Shown here piece after piece: positions 1-12,400 of a DNA stretch of 64,000 nucleotides; the first letter of the stretch is position 1, and the number at the start of each line of letters is the position of its first letter. The stretch is from Acanthopleura granulata (Eukaryota > Mollusca > Polyplacophora > Chitonida > Chitonidae): the NCBI GenBank assembly GCA_016165875.1, contig JABBOT010000001.1, forward strand, positions 47,904,625 to 47,968,624, in the 5' to 3' direction. A program made the translations under genes and the position numbers. A model generated the notes under the pieces. It saw only the letters and a program-made list of their open reading frames with translations. It did no database searches and had not been told where the DNA came from.

Positions 1-150
1 TTTCATGCAGTGCCGAAGAATATTTCACTTATACGACAGCAGCCAGCATTATGGTGGGAGGAAACCGGGCAGAGCCTTCGGGAACCCGTCACTGTCCTCA
101 GGTTGCTGGTGGGCCTTCCCACATACTGCCTGAGAGGAAGCCAGCATGAG
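1..150 (-). repeat. tRNA-derived SINE copy, cut by the window edge
   Basis: Same family as 21738-21990, in reverse orientation; it retains the GAATATTTCACTTATACGAC and CATTATGGTGGGAGGAAACC blocks. Confidence 0.8.
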
Positions 151-331
151 GAAGCGCGTTATTAAACTGAAATTGGGTCATTTCGCTGGACTAGTGAGCT
201 ATTCCCCACAGAGGCCCCCTTTTGTGGACAGAGTGTTAACACCAAAAAAGTTGTTTGGACACGCAATGTCATATCATAACACAACCCATCAACAGTGAAG
301 GGTGCATAAAAATCCTTCAGTGTGGCATTAT

Positions 332-563
332 TTTTCTTAATTTTATTTTATTGGTTTTATATGCCACACTCAATATTTTACTGATACAGTGGCGTCCCGC
401 ATTATGCTGGGAAAAAACTGAGCATATCTCGGCGGGGAAACCCATGACCATCTGCGGGTTGCAGGCAGACCTTCCCATGTATGACTGGAGAGGAAGCCAG
501 CATGTGCTGGACTTGAACTCACATAGACCGCATTGGTGAGAGCCATTGTGCTCTGCTAACATC
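332..563 (-). repeat. tRNA-derived SINE copy, diverged
   Basis: Reverse-oriented copy; the (ATTT)n tail, the GCATTATG block and the GGACTTGAACTC (B-box complement) region can be recognised. Confidence 0.78.
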
Positions 564-642
564 TGCATGGCCTACAACTCATGATGTTCACAATTCACCA
601 TGGCTTATGGGCATCACCAGAACTTTGCAACATGAAACTCAC

Positions 643-692
643 CCCCAGTTTAGCTTTTTCTTCCTTTTGGCCTGATGTTTTGCTTCTTCTTC
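643..692 (-). CDS. FAM204A: FAM204A exon, basic tail
   Basis: 50 bp encoding EEEAKHQAKRKKKLNWG with the last codon split; donor GTGAGT. It matches the lysine-rich KKKKLAWG end of the family. The final exon lies beyond base 1. Confidence 0.8.
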
Positions 693-3600
693 CTACAATG
701 TAAATTGTCCAGATGAAGAATAAAACCCCCTACACACATTCTGTTGGGCATTTTCATGTGAATGACATGCACTTATCTTAAATCCTTTGTTTATTTCATT
801 GGTGTATAAGGCTGTGCTCAAGAATTTTTGTCACTAACTGTATTTCACTTAAAAGTTATGTGTGTCAAAATTCTCTATCAGAAATAAAAAGAGACATAAA
901 GGTCTTAAAATGATACTTTTAATGGTAACACATATTTTTCTGATGGGAAAATATTCCAACTTCACAAAAAACTCTTAAATGGCCTTAATATAAGATGGAT
1001 GAATGATTGATAATCAAACAAGATGTGCCTCTTGAAATATGCTAAACCTCATGTGGAATACAGTACATGGTGGCCATCAGCTTTATGCGCGCAGGTAATT
1101 GGACTGTCCATTATGAACCACTGCGCTTTTCCAGGTACCTTAGACACCTCCTGACTTACAGCCACAGCGAAAACAGAAAGAATGGATTAAAGCACAAAAC
1201 CTTATTTGTCAAGGGCGAGATAGTTTTGTACCTATCAAAGTGTGTGAGGCCAAATCTTTCCTTACAAAATGCTCGCACTGATACAAACATAAATTTCATC
1301 CATGAACTAAAACAGTTTTTTCTCTATGAAAAACATTAACCTGATGCAGGCAATGGGCAACATTTTAGCATAATTGTGCTGAGAAGATATCAACACCAGG
1401 AATAAATATTTTTATTTCTCAAATAATATAACAATGGTGCTTGACAAACTTTCTGATATATGACACCAGCAGGAAATACACCGACAGAACCTCAGTAACT
1501 GTTTTACCTTTTTTCGTTTCAAAAACTCTCTTGCATCAAATGCATGTGCAATTTTTTCACCGAACTGAAAACAAACAACAGTGACAGATTGAACAAGATA
1601 TAATTTCACATGGTATATATTAAATGCAAGATTACACATAAAATTTGGAATCAGCATTTTCATGAAAAAAGCTACTAACTATGTACGACAGCAGGATAAA
1701 AAGTGATAAATTACATGGATATGAACACACAACAATTAATGCTCTTCCCTTTCCATCATATTTGTTCCATGCGAAAAAAATCGAGCTTATGTTTCTTGAC
1801 ATAAAAGATTCAGCTCGTGTACAAAGTTGGCTGAAGGTTGATTTTCTACTCAGCTCAAATAATCCCTTCATTTCAGCGTAGAGAAATAAACTTATTTGAT
1901 ATCTGAGAAGTTTTATCCCATCCTGCAAGCTATTTTAATCTCAACTGCAACATAAAAACAGCATATGACGAGTTTTCTTCACACTACCTGTCTGTTTGCC
2001 AGCTGATCACTGAGCTCATCGGCTAAGGAGTAGTCTCCCTTGTTCAAGGCAGTTTCTATCTGCAGCTCTAATCGTGATTTTCCACCAGTTGACTTATTTT
2101 CTGCTGGGTTACTGGCAGTCAGATGCTTCTTGACATCAGTCCACTGTTCATGCTGTGAGCTGATATCATGAACAGAACAATGATTCGGGGGGAGGCGGGG
2201 GCACATAACAAATAATAGCTACATAAACCAGGTCAGTCATGGACTGGCCATATTGGCAGCTCTATCAAACTCCCTTACCACAACAGTGGTTATTAGCATC
2301 GGCCTGGTAGGAAAGCAGCAAGAAAATTGTGAATAAACACAGAAGCCACAGAGAAAAGAAACCCTGAAATCAGAATTTTGTGTAATGACCCTGTTTTATC
2401 TCTGCCACAGATTCTGCAGAACAAAACAGAACATCAGGGTTTTTTCTAGCTGCTTTCTCTTTGTGGTACCCAAATCGAGATATATCAGAAATATCAAGAA
2501 ATATCAGAAAACAAATCAGAGTTTTAGACGAATTTTGCATCAAGTTTTCATGAGTTAAATCAAGTTTTTGGTACAATGGTGACAAGAAAACACAGAGTTG
2601 TCTGATTTGTTCAAGATGAGTTTACAAAAAGAAAATGGCTACAAAAACCTCTGAACATCCAGATGTATTGCTATGTTTTAGCATGGGTGGCCCAGACTTG
2701 CTTTGCATCTGCAACAATTTCCGACCCTTAACACCCACTGTTAAATCACAATAAAACTCAAGCAAATTCTCACTTGGTACACACCAGGGTTTGCCATGTT
2801 TGATGAAGCTTAGCATCCTGATATAGGGCTCGTTAAATTTTATCCTAGAAACTTATGCTCAGCTATTTAACATCAACCTTCCCTGCTGTTGATGCAAACA
2901 TGTCGCCATCGTCTAAATATTACTCCCAAGAATGAACAACTTGCTATAACAGAGTGTAAATCCTAGGATAAAAATTTACTGAGCTCGAGATGGTGAACAG
3001 ACAGAGTTGTGCTCATAATGCTTTGTGTCATCAAACATGGCGCCTTCATGCGTTACCAACGTTTAGGTGGTGTTAGCTTGAGTTTATTATGACTTAACAG
3101 TGGGCGTTAGGGTCAGGAACTGTAGCAGACGCAAAGCGCCGAACTTAATGAGAAAAAGGGAACACAGAAGCAGAGCTGAACTGTTTGGGTGAAAGCCGGA
3201 TGATCGGTGGCCGAGTTTGCGTCATCAGTGTTCAGCCTTCACACGGCGTTGTAGTGTAGTGGAAAGGCCATGTAATTATTTGGCTAGCCCAGAGTCTGAT
3301 CTGACACATACATTTGATATTATCCATTCTGTTTTCATTTAAAACAAACTTTATAATATTTTTTCCTTAATTTCACACTGAACCAGAAAAAAACCTACTT
3401 TATCACTGTAATTAGTAAATTCATTAGCACATGTAGGTAGATTAAATGAGTGTAGCTTTTACAACAGACTGAATAACAAAACCCACTTTTATCAATATTT
3501 AAATATGTAGATTTAATTTTAATTCTAAAAAGATAATTTAAGCTCAGATATTTTGGAATACAGGTTTCAGAATGTGGTCTTCATGAGGTTCTGGTTGACA

Positions 3601-5431
3601 TGATTAATAACACTACATGTGCCTATCAAGTATTATGTAGGGGAATCCCCAGTTTCATTGCTATGTAGCTGTTTACAACTTACCTAGTTATGTCAGTGAC
3701 TATATCAGAGTTTGCTATCTTCTTGCTGACTGTTTGACTCGAGGAATGACTGGCTGGTGCACTCAGCTCCGAGTGACCACTAGTACCTGATAACAAAGCC
3801 TGGCCTATAACACTGTCCACTTGCAGATCAGGATGCTCCTGTACTGAACAAACAAACAAACAAGGGTTCACATGTATGGCTGTTCTACAGAAATGAAGAT
3901 CAAAGAAATTTATTAAAATTGAAGACCAGCACATAATGAAGTTGGCCCGACTACAGATTGTACTGTATAACCTCTGTTATAGCTAGTGTTTGGCTGTTAA
4001 GTGATAATTCATACCATTTGTATTGTAACATAAGAAAACCATGTTCTGTTTATTCATTTTATTGAAAGTTTCTCTCCAACCAGATTTGTTTAGGTTTACA
4101 TGTGTATATGTTACCTTGGAACTGATGTATTAATATAAACAGAAGGCCACAAACTGTCTTTGCCTGTGTGTGTTTGTATTAGTTACTGTTACACATTTTG
4201 AATATCGTGTGACAACCAACCACCACTCCCACCCCCACCCCCACCACCCCATTCAGGGTATTTCTTTGATTATTTATATATTAGATTGCTGTTTTACGCC
4301 ATATTCAAGACCATTTCACTTATACCACAGCGGCCAGGATTATGGAGGGAGGAAGCTCACAACCATCCACAGGATGCTAGGAGATTTTCTAACATACGAA
4401 TTGAGAGGAAATCAGCCAGACCTGGACCTGAACTCGCAGCGACCACCTTGGTGAGAGGTTCCTGCGTCACTGTGCTGCTCTAGAATAGTAACCTTTCTGC
4501 GACAGAGGGCTCATAAGGATGTAACTTGGAGTTCCCTTTATATAATATACGTACTTGTTGATTTATCCAAATGTAAACAACATCGGCTGACCTGCAGATG
4601 ATGTGATGCAAATTTAGTCAACGTTTGCAGCAATAGTACTCTTTCACTGATAAAATGCTCTTTCTTTTCTGCAGATTTTCACCCTGACAGTGAATGGTCA
4701 TGGGTTTTCCTTCAGGACTCTGCCTAGTTTTCTCCCACTGTAATCCTGGTTACTATGCACCATATAAGTAAAATATTCTTGAGTGTTACAAAAAAAAAAA
4801 AAAAGAACTACATTTTGAAGTGATGTCATTTCTCAGGTGTTTCACTCGTTTCTCAGTCGATCTCCTGGTGGCTTCATCTGTTCTTTTCTCCAAGGCCTTA
4901 AATTTCTGAAATTCAGAGATACAAAATTATTAAAAACTGCATGCATAGAACAAAGTATTTGTAATTTACAGCCAAAGAGGAAAAAAGTGAAGTAGGTGTC
5001 AATGGCTAGATCACTTAAAACTTAAAATCAGACCCTACATACACATACATGTACACGTTTACAGTACATGTAGTTTCTTTTAAGAATGTATTGGACTAAA
5101 TTAAATGCAGTTAAAATGCTAGAATTCTACCAAGGATCATATAGATACTGACAGATGTCAGTTGTGGAAACAAGTATTTCTGATGCGTATAACTTGACTA
5201 AAGGTGGGGATAAGTTTGCGTGGGTACCACATTTTCTTCACTTTAAGCTTTTCAACAAAGCTGAGTATATATATCAAATTCAATTTACCTCCCACAGTTT
5301 GGCCGACACGTGCTTTGGTTTCCTTTCATTGTGTTCGATGTCCGTCGTTGTTTCGGTGCAATCTTTCAGCCCTTTCTTTGGACGTGGCCGAGTCACTGTG
5401 TCATCTTCAGGAATATTCATGATCTCACTAT
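643..5431 (-). CDS. FAM204A: FAM204A orthologue, partial gene (six exons)
   Basis: Minus-strand join of 5289-5431, 4812-4905, 3684-3843, 1988-2159, 1508-1564 and 643-692. All junctions are AG/GT and the phases fit. The product carries hallmarks of FAM204A: a helical KLWEKFKALEKRTDEATRR stretch, then HEQWTDVKKHL, then the most conserved block ALNKGDYSLADELSDQLANR, GEKIAHAFDAREFLKRKK, and a basic tail ending KRKKKLNWG. In vertebrates that tail continues with a short FEAKKRWE-type terminus; no such sequence lies between 1 and 642, so the last exon is off the left edge. The start is unresolved: the phase at 5431 requires an upstream exon, or translation begins at the ATG at 5421. The family is conserved in animals but has no established biochemical role. 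It is divergent from RRP12, with a possible shared promoter. Confidence 0.85.
1508..1564 (-). CDS. FAM204A: FAM204A exon, GEKIAHAFDAREF
   Basis: 57 bp, 19 codons in phase 0: FGEKIAHAFDAREFLKRKK. It corresponds to the GVKIAKAxxxxxFVKAKK segment of vertebrate FAM204A. Flanked by TTTTCAG and GTAAAA. Confidence 0.85.
1988..2159 (-). CDS. FAM204A: FAM204A exon, conserved core
   Basis: Encodes SSQHEQWTDVKKHLTAS, then the signature SRLELQIETALNKGDYSLAD continuing ELSDQLANRQ. This is the best-conserved block of FAM204A and the main basis of the gene call. Donor GTAGTG. Confidence 0.88.
2700..3137. mobile_element. Foldback (long inverted repeat) element
   Basis: Left arm about 2700-2850 and right arm about 2958-3137 are inverted copies. 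Paired blocks include CACCCACTGTTAAATCACAA with TTATGACTTAACAGTGGGCG, GCCATGTTTGATGA with TCATCAAACATGGC, and TTTTATCCTAG with CTAGGATAAAA. No ORF lies between the arms. It sits in a FAM204A intron. Confidence 0.7.
3684..3843 (-). CDS. FAM204A: FAM204A exon, Ser-rich linker
   Basis: Encodes a low-complexity linker (QEHPDLQVDSVIGQALLSG ... SHSSSQTVSKK). The acceptor follows a (GTTT)n tract on the minus strand and the donor is GTAAGT. The linker is not conserved in sequence; the exon is supported by phase and by both splice sites. Confidence 0.65.
4263..4485 (-). repeat. tRNA-derived SINE copy
   Basis: Reverse-oriented. TTTTACGCCATATTCAAGAC leads, and GGACCTGAACTCGCAGCGAC marks the B-box end. 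In a FAM204A intron. Confidence 0.8.
4685..4800 (+). repeat. SINE tail fragment ending in poly-A
   Basis: Only the 3' part remains (GAATGGTCATGGGTTTTCCT ... AAGTAAAATATTCTTGAGTG), followed by about 15 A. Confidence 0.6.
4812..4905 (-). CDS. FAM204A: FAM204A exon, KFKALEKR helix
   Basis: Begins KFKALEKRTDEATRRSTEKR in phase 0 after the previous exon's LWE, matching the KFQELHKK-like segment of the vertebrate protein. Donor GTAGTT is weak, but it is the only one that gives the phase required by the next exon. Confidence 0.7.
5289..5431 (-). CDS. FAM204A: FAM204A exon (first one recognised)
   Basis: Acceptor CAG at 5432-5434 and donor GTAAAT (minus strand). It begins with two bases of a split codon and reads SEIMNIPEDDTVTRPRPKKG, ending HVSAKLWE. 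An in-frame Met at 5421-5419 could be the start if the upstream exon is untranslated. An acidic and basic low-complexity N-terminus is normal for this family. Confidence 0.75.
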
Positions 5432-6273
5432 CTGATGTTATAGAGAAAGACAGAGTCTAACGTAGATTAAGTATCCTGAATAGGTGTTATAGGACAAGTG
5501 AAATTAAATATATAATGAAGATTAGTGGTCTGACAACATGTCGAATGCACAACTATAAGTCTGGGAATAATTATGTTGCTGTGTGACAACTGTACCTGGG
5601 TTATTAAAAAGTTACAATGTTATTTTTACAGCTTTATGACAGTTGGTTTTCTCCTGTACCAGACCCTTGATAACCAAAACACATTCTTCTGAAGCTTATT
5701 TCTGGGCTTCTTATAGTCAGACAAAATGATGCGGAACTTGAATGAATGGTCAGCAGGGAGCCTAATGTCGAAAATTTACCGTGAGCACATCTGGTAGATT
5801 TGGCTGTTTGGTTGGCGAGAGCGATTGTCCAAAGATTTGACTTGTAACAAAACCGGAAAAGCAGGTAAAATCAAGCCAACGCTATCCCATAAAGCTTTTT
5901 TGTATATCTGATGTGCAGCTGAAATAGTCCAACAAAAAAAAAAAAAAAAAACTAAAATATAAAACGTTATAGATGTAATCATGGAAGGAAGGAAAATATA
6001 TTGAAAACCGAAATAAATTCTTTAACAATCCCACTTTTTTTTCTAAACAGTTCAAATTAAGCTGCATTATATTGTGTATTTGCATTATCATCTTGGATTT
6101 GACTGATAGCTGTAAATATTGCTACAAGACGTTTTACGTTATTCATGTTGTAGTTGCGACTGGCATTTTCGGAAGCAGTGTGGTTGACTCATTCGCGTCT
6201 ATTTGGAATTCTGCATTTTACTCATCCCGTCCCCACGTGTTCCATGTCGTCGGTGTAAACACCGATTTGCGCT
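5432..6273. promoter_or_regulatory. Presumed bidirectional promoter of FAM204A and RRP12
   Basis: 842 bp between the first recognised FAM204A exon (minus) and the RRP12 start codon (plus). It must contain both 5' UTRs and any first FAM204A exon. An E-box-like CACGTG lies at 6235-6240. I see no clear TATA box placed for either gene. A poly-A/T run sits at 5934-5950. Confidence 0.5.
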
Positions 6274-6415
6274 ATGAGGAAAAAAGGAAAACTATCGCAT
6301 CCCAAGACATCAGGGAAAGGCAAACGATGGAGAAAAGGACAAAGTAGCAACAGCAATCCTAGTGGGAGAAAGTTTCGGGATGCGGCTAAGAACAGATTTT
6401 TCAATGAAATCGTTG
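6274..6415 (+). CDS. RRP12: RRP12 exon 1
   Basis: Residues 1-47. Starts [19 protein letters not shown]; the basic [13 protein letters not shown] motif is diagnostic. Donor GTAAGT, phase 1. Confidence 0.93.
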
Positions 6416-9400
6416 GTAAGTTACAACAACAACAACTGAAGTACCCAATACTCGAAGCCGACATGTACGAAATGACAGGGTAATGTTGTAATGCAGTTTC
6501 AACTCTTTGGAGTCGACATGCTCCTCAGATATTCGTAGTGGAAAGGAGATTTTTAAAGAGCCTGAACATCGGGCTACAAATCCGCAGTAGCTCAGATTAT
6601 CCCCAACCTGGCAGGAAAAGGGGATCAAATCAAACCGGGACAGCCTACTCAGTATTATTACTGTGTTTTGTACTGTAGTTCTGACTTCACACAAGATCAT
6701 TTCTCTCTTTTGTAGCCAACCTGTCAACAAAAATAGCAACATCTGTACTGATGCACCATATTTATGATGGTTTGGGTGATATCCTGAACACATTGACCAA
6801 ATCGGTATGCCCCCTGTCTTGCAACTTCTTTCAAGTTGTGGTGACATAAGGTGGGGACTCTCACAACCTGACCTCCGTGGCTGAGGGTTTAGCACTCCAG
6901 CACCACTTATGTGCCTCCCGCCAGTGCAGTTGCTGCGAGTTGAAGTACAGCTCATGCTGGCTACTCCTCTGGCAGTACATAGGAAGGCCTGCCATCAGCC
7001 TGCGAATGGTAGTGGGTTTCCCACGGGCTCTGCTAAGTTTCCTCCCACCATAATGCTGGCCACCATTGTATGAGTGAAATATTCTTGAGTATAGCGTGGA
7101 ACACCTATTAAATAAATAAATACAGTGATCAGCAGTTCCGTTAGAATAACAAAACTAACAGGATTGTCTGTTTCTTGTGGCACAGGACCTAGCTCCTTGA
7201 CAGAAGCTGCACTGGTTAAACATAATGAGAGTCAAGAGGATGCCTGTGGAAATAAGCCTTTGGCTGATGTTCTGTCTGAGACAGACAAACTCAGTGCCAC
7301 AGCGAAAACAATAAACTCTTGGGCCAGTAACTGGACTGAGTGTACCAACACTTCATTTGGCCGAGTCCTTCGCTATTGTCAGTCAAACTCTGCTCTCCAC
7401 AAAGAAGTAAGTTTAAAGCTTTTTTTCTGTCTTTATTAGGGCCAAATTAATGCAGCATCAACAGGTTTATCAGTTCTCAAATTAAGGGGCATATAAGTGT
7501 AAATTTATACCTTTGAAAATTATCCAACACACTGAGGTGAAAATCGTTGTACTGATTTTGTCAGCAGAAATTCGTATACCTCCTGGCAAAGGAAGGCTGC
7601 TTAGCTGAACGAAACTACTGAATTCATATGGTTTTGTCCTCCATATTTATTAGGGAAGTTGAAACAGATGAAGGTATGATTGCAGGCTGTAAAACTGAAA
7701 ACCTGAGTACTGTAAATGACCTGTCTGAAAATTTTGTCCGTGATTAAGCTCCTCATTTTTCCTGATTCTGAGAGTTCCATTCATCTTAAAAAGTTGTTTT
7801 GAGTTGTGCTTGAGCGTAGGATAATTTGCCTTGTGGGAAGATGTAAGTGCTAACTTAATGTTGTGTAAAATTTATTTGCCCCCTAAAGTGCACTTCTTTG
7901 GGTTAAAGTTTCAGTTGTTTACAGTGTAGTTTAGGCTGTGTAGTTAGGTGTAACCCGACCAACCCTTCAAAAACCGGCTTAATCAAAAGTTTTTATTGGT
8001 ATATTGATTAAAGAATTTTTTTTTAGATTTTCTCTGTGTTAATTTCTTTTAAATCCCTATCTTTTTTATGAAACAGAATAAAAAAAATATTCCCAACAAA
8101 CCTACCCTAATTTTAGCTCTGCTGGTCGAAGACAAAAAGAGGTTGTGTATTAGCAAGTTGTCCAGTGTCCGTCAGTCTGTCTGTCCTTCTGGCGCCCGTC
8201 TTAACTTTTCCTTCAAAACGCTACCCCTCCAATAGTTTTTGTGCGATTTCAATGAAACTTGGGTGAAGTTTAGACATCAAGATTCATAATACGCAGTATC
8301 GATTTTCCTTTTCTATCATTGGTTGTCTGTCTGTGTGTGTTTATATGTTAACATTTTCAAAACACAACTCCTCCTACATTTTGTACCCGATTTCAACAAA
8401 ACTTATCTGGCATATGTTGACACATCTTTCAAAATGCTACTAGTTACTGTTACAGTTTTTGTCCAGTTTCAACAAAACTTGGCACAAGTGAATCTAGATA
8501 CATATTTTGTAGTATTGAATTTCAATTTTGATTATCCGTTGTCCGTCATACATATATAATTTTGTAATCGACTCTGTGATAATTTCATCCCAACCAATAG
8601 AGCTACTGTCTTACCAAATACTCTGGTTTTCTCATAGGGCCGGGTGAAGCCCAGCAAATGGGTTTGGTGGGACAAATATAGTGTTGGTGAAGAATTAAAC
8701 CAGTACATTATAATGATCTTTCTAATGCAGACTCTGTTTAGATCCTTACTTAATTCCTTACCTCCAGTGATTTCTAGGAAGTAGATCTGCATGTTTCAGC
8801 GGATTTATGTCTAAAGCAATGCATTCATTCTTTCCAGATTTTGGCTGTTCTTGCAGCAGTGACAGAAATTATTAAGACACATGGAGGAAAAGAATCGGAA
8901 ACTGAGTATTTGGGCGCATTGGTATGTTTATGTATTCATACATGGTTCTTTTGCTGCAGAGTATTATCATTGTCATTTAACTCTGCTAGGCTGTCGGATA
9001 TCCGAGGAATACTCGGATGCTACACCCACCTAAGCCAAGCCAGCCCCAACAGACTATCAGCTACATCCAGGGGTTTGTCAGAGTCTGCCTGGTGCAGTGT
9101 GCGCTGAATAGTAACGAAGCAATGAATGTATGAAAGCTACCTGTAAGAGCTGAAATGAACCACAATGAAATGATATCATTCGTTTTTAGCAATCGTTGCA
9201 CTAAGGAATGGGTTTTGTCCTAGTCAAAGTTGTCAGGTTTAACCTGTCAGGTACAAGTTTTTTCTTGATCTCCAGAGTGCATATCGTTCTGCTGTGATAT
9301 CAGATGGATCCTTTGCCTCTTTATCTGGCCTGTACAAAGATACAAAGTGTAGCATGTTGCCATACTGTGTCAGAGTTGTAATATATATTTATATTTTTCA

Positions 9401-12400
9401 AACTTTTTAGATGACTGCCCTTGATTCAGAGGATTCAGAACAGTCATTAGCTGCTGTGTCATATTTAATTAGCCTGGTGATCAAAAGGTGAGGAATAATA
9501 TAAAGTGATAGACTTCATTTATTCTTTATTGAGATCAGTGCTGGAATTCATTGTTAACAGATTTCTCTGTGACTTTCAGTAAGCAGGTCTTTCAGGTGCC
9601 TGCCGAAGGCCAGAGGTTATTATAACGCTATGTGCCGTGTCTTTCAAAGATAAAGTAAACCGTGGTCATGAAGTGAGATATTTTGATTATTTCTACATGT
9701 ACGCATTTTTCATAAATTGACAATGACATGACAGCCTTCTCTATTTTACCTTATAAGTTATAAGCCTTTCTTTGAACGCTACAGGTACTTAAATGTGTGA
9801 TTGATAAGAAATGCTACAGCAGAGGGTGTCATTTTAGTATAGACACAGTGTAAATATTCATTAAGTTCTCACATTTACTTGGCATGCTGAAAAGTTAGAA
9901 TGTTTCTCTTCTCAGAGTTCCTCTTGCAGTATTGAGAAGTCGGTTTTCTGATATTGCCAAAAAGTTGTTGGACGTTCTAGGCAAACATGCAGATGGGGAG
10001 TCAACATCGCTGCTCAAGTCTGTAAGTGCCTACATGTATATTTGTAAGTGTCCACATGTGTATTTGTAAGTGTCTACATGTGTATATGTAAGCGTCTACA
10101 TGTGTGTTTGTAAGTGCCTACAGGTGTATGTGTAAGTGCCTACATGTATATTTGGAAGTGCCTGCATGTATATTTGGAAGTGCCTACATGTGTAATTGTA
10201 AGTGTCTACATGTGTAATTGTAAGTGCCTACATATATATTTGTAAGTGCCTACATGTGTATTTGTGAGTGGTTACATTTATATTTGTAAGTGCCATGGCT
10301 GGTGTCAGTGTACAAGTGACCAGGTGTGATGTCATGCCTGGTGCCAGTGTATAAGTGGCTGGGTGTGGTGTCATATCTGGTGCCAGTGTTCAAGTGGCTG
10401 GGTGTGGTGTCATATCTGGTGCCAGTGTTCATGTGGCTGGGTGTTGTGTCATATCTGGTGCCAGTGTACAAGTGGCTGGGTGTGGTGTCATATCTGGTGC
10501 CAGTGTTCATGTGGCTGGGTGTGGTGTCGTGCCTGGTGCCAGTGCACAAGTGGCTGGGTGTGGAGTCATGCCTGATGCCAAGGTACAATTGGCTGGGTAT
10601 TGTGTCATGTCAGGTGCCAGTGAACAAGTGGCAGGGTGTGGTGTCATATCTGGTGCCAGTTTTCAGGTGGCTGGGTATGGTGTCATATCTGGTGCCAGTG
10701 TTCAGGTGGCTGGGTGTGGTGTCATATCTGGTGCCAATGTACAGTGAACATGAATTGTTATTAATCCGTTCGTGCTGTACTCTAAATATAGACATTCTCA
10801 AGAACATTGGGTATCCATATTTGCTTTTTTGATTGTTGTTTGATGCCATACATGTATGCACATGTAATCTCCATAGTACATCTGGTAATGTGTTTACAGT
10901 TGTTGTTGAGCCTAGGCTCCTTGCTGCGAGTGCAGGAGCCGATTGTCTGGAACAGTTCCTCTACACATCAGATTTACACAAGCCTCCTCACCTTTGTGCT
11001 CCATCCTAAACCCAAGGTAAGTATTCCACAGTTTTGTCTGTACAGGTAATATCAAGCTCTGTATGTAAATTCAGCTTATGATGGTTTACACTGTCAAGTT
11101 GGAAAAATACCTGGAATTGAAATTGCTCTTATGTATAAGATCATGCATTCCAGCACAGCTAATAAACTGTGATTGTAAGGACTGGAAGTTTAACAGAAAA
11201 ATATAAAAAACAAAGTCTGGGTACTCTCATGTCACTGATTCGGGGTTGGGAGATCCAGGATCAATTCCAGAACGGATCATACCAAAAACTTTAAAAATGG
11301 TACTTGTTGTTGCCTCGCTTGGCGTTCAGCGCTGAAGGCTTAGAACAAGGAAACAAGACCAAGGCCAAGTGTCAGCATATTGTGACTGGATGGGGTGTCC
11401 TGTCAGGTGTTTTTGGTGTGATGTTCTAATGGTGGCACCTCTTTGACAGTAGCACTTTAGCAGCATGGACTCGCCCTGCCACAAGAAGACACAGTATATA
11501 TACATTCTAAGGACTCATCATTATCATATAACTGAAAAATTGGTTAGTATGAGGTAAAACCCAAGCATACATACATAAATACACGTCACTGATTTTATTA
11601 ATGGGCGTAACTAGACATGTACATGCATATCTAATGGTGCATACCCGAAATACGTCTATATTCTTTACACCTGTGCAGTTTATGAGGATGAATCCTGAAA
11701 TTATCGCAGTATGTTCAGCAGTAATGACCTGTCTCTTTGTCGTCCAGGTACGGAAGACGGCCCAGCGTGTTGTGTGTGTGGTGCTGAAGGGCAGTGTGTT
11801 CCTCTCCCACCCAGAATCTCCCCCTCACCACCCTGCTGCCAGCCTTACTGCTAAGTACTGTGTGCAGCAGATAGAGGAGAATGGGGGTAAGATATACCAG
11901 TGTAAGAGGGTGGTATATAGGTGCTGTCCACCTCAGGGCTGCGGGGGAAATGTAGTTAAGTGGAATGGTTTGAGGTGTGTACTTATAACCCAGATATGGC
12001 TGGGTCAGATCAACAGCAGGTAAACCCAGTCAAACTATTCCATAATGTGCACAAGATACTCTAATTGTTCTAATTTTTGTGACAGATTTTAGTACTGTTG
12101 AAAGCCAAAACTTTCATTTCTCTTCCATTTTTTTTTTTTTTTTTTTTTTGACTAATAAAGGTATGAATTTGTTGGGCATTAGAAGGACTGTGAGGAATGA
12201 GAAACTGTATTCCTTATATTATTACATGTATGTAAAAAGAGCAGGCCCAGATGTCCCAATATTTAGAACTGATCCTCTCTCTTTGAAAAGTCAAACAAAT
12301 TGCTAGATAAACTCAAAAATTCGTATGTGAGGTGTAGTTTCTCACTCCTACACCTAGAGAGCAGTGTGACAATGTGACAATCACACACCTGTTTGAAAAT

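Noticed and set aside
5779..5840. Candidate first exon of FAM204A ending at a GTAAAT donor
   Set aside because: The phase-compatible frame has no start codon and no resemblance to the family N-terminus; it might be 5' UTR but I cannot support it as coding.
6401..6955. 184-codon minus-strand ORF
   Set aside because: Antisense to RRP12 exon 1 and to a SINE; no family resemblance.
10326..10832. 168-codon ORF with a 13-residue repeat
   Set aside because: Consequence of a 39-bp unit; other frames on both strands are equally open and it lies in an RRP12 intron.
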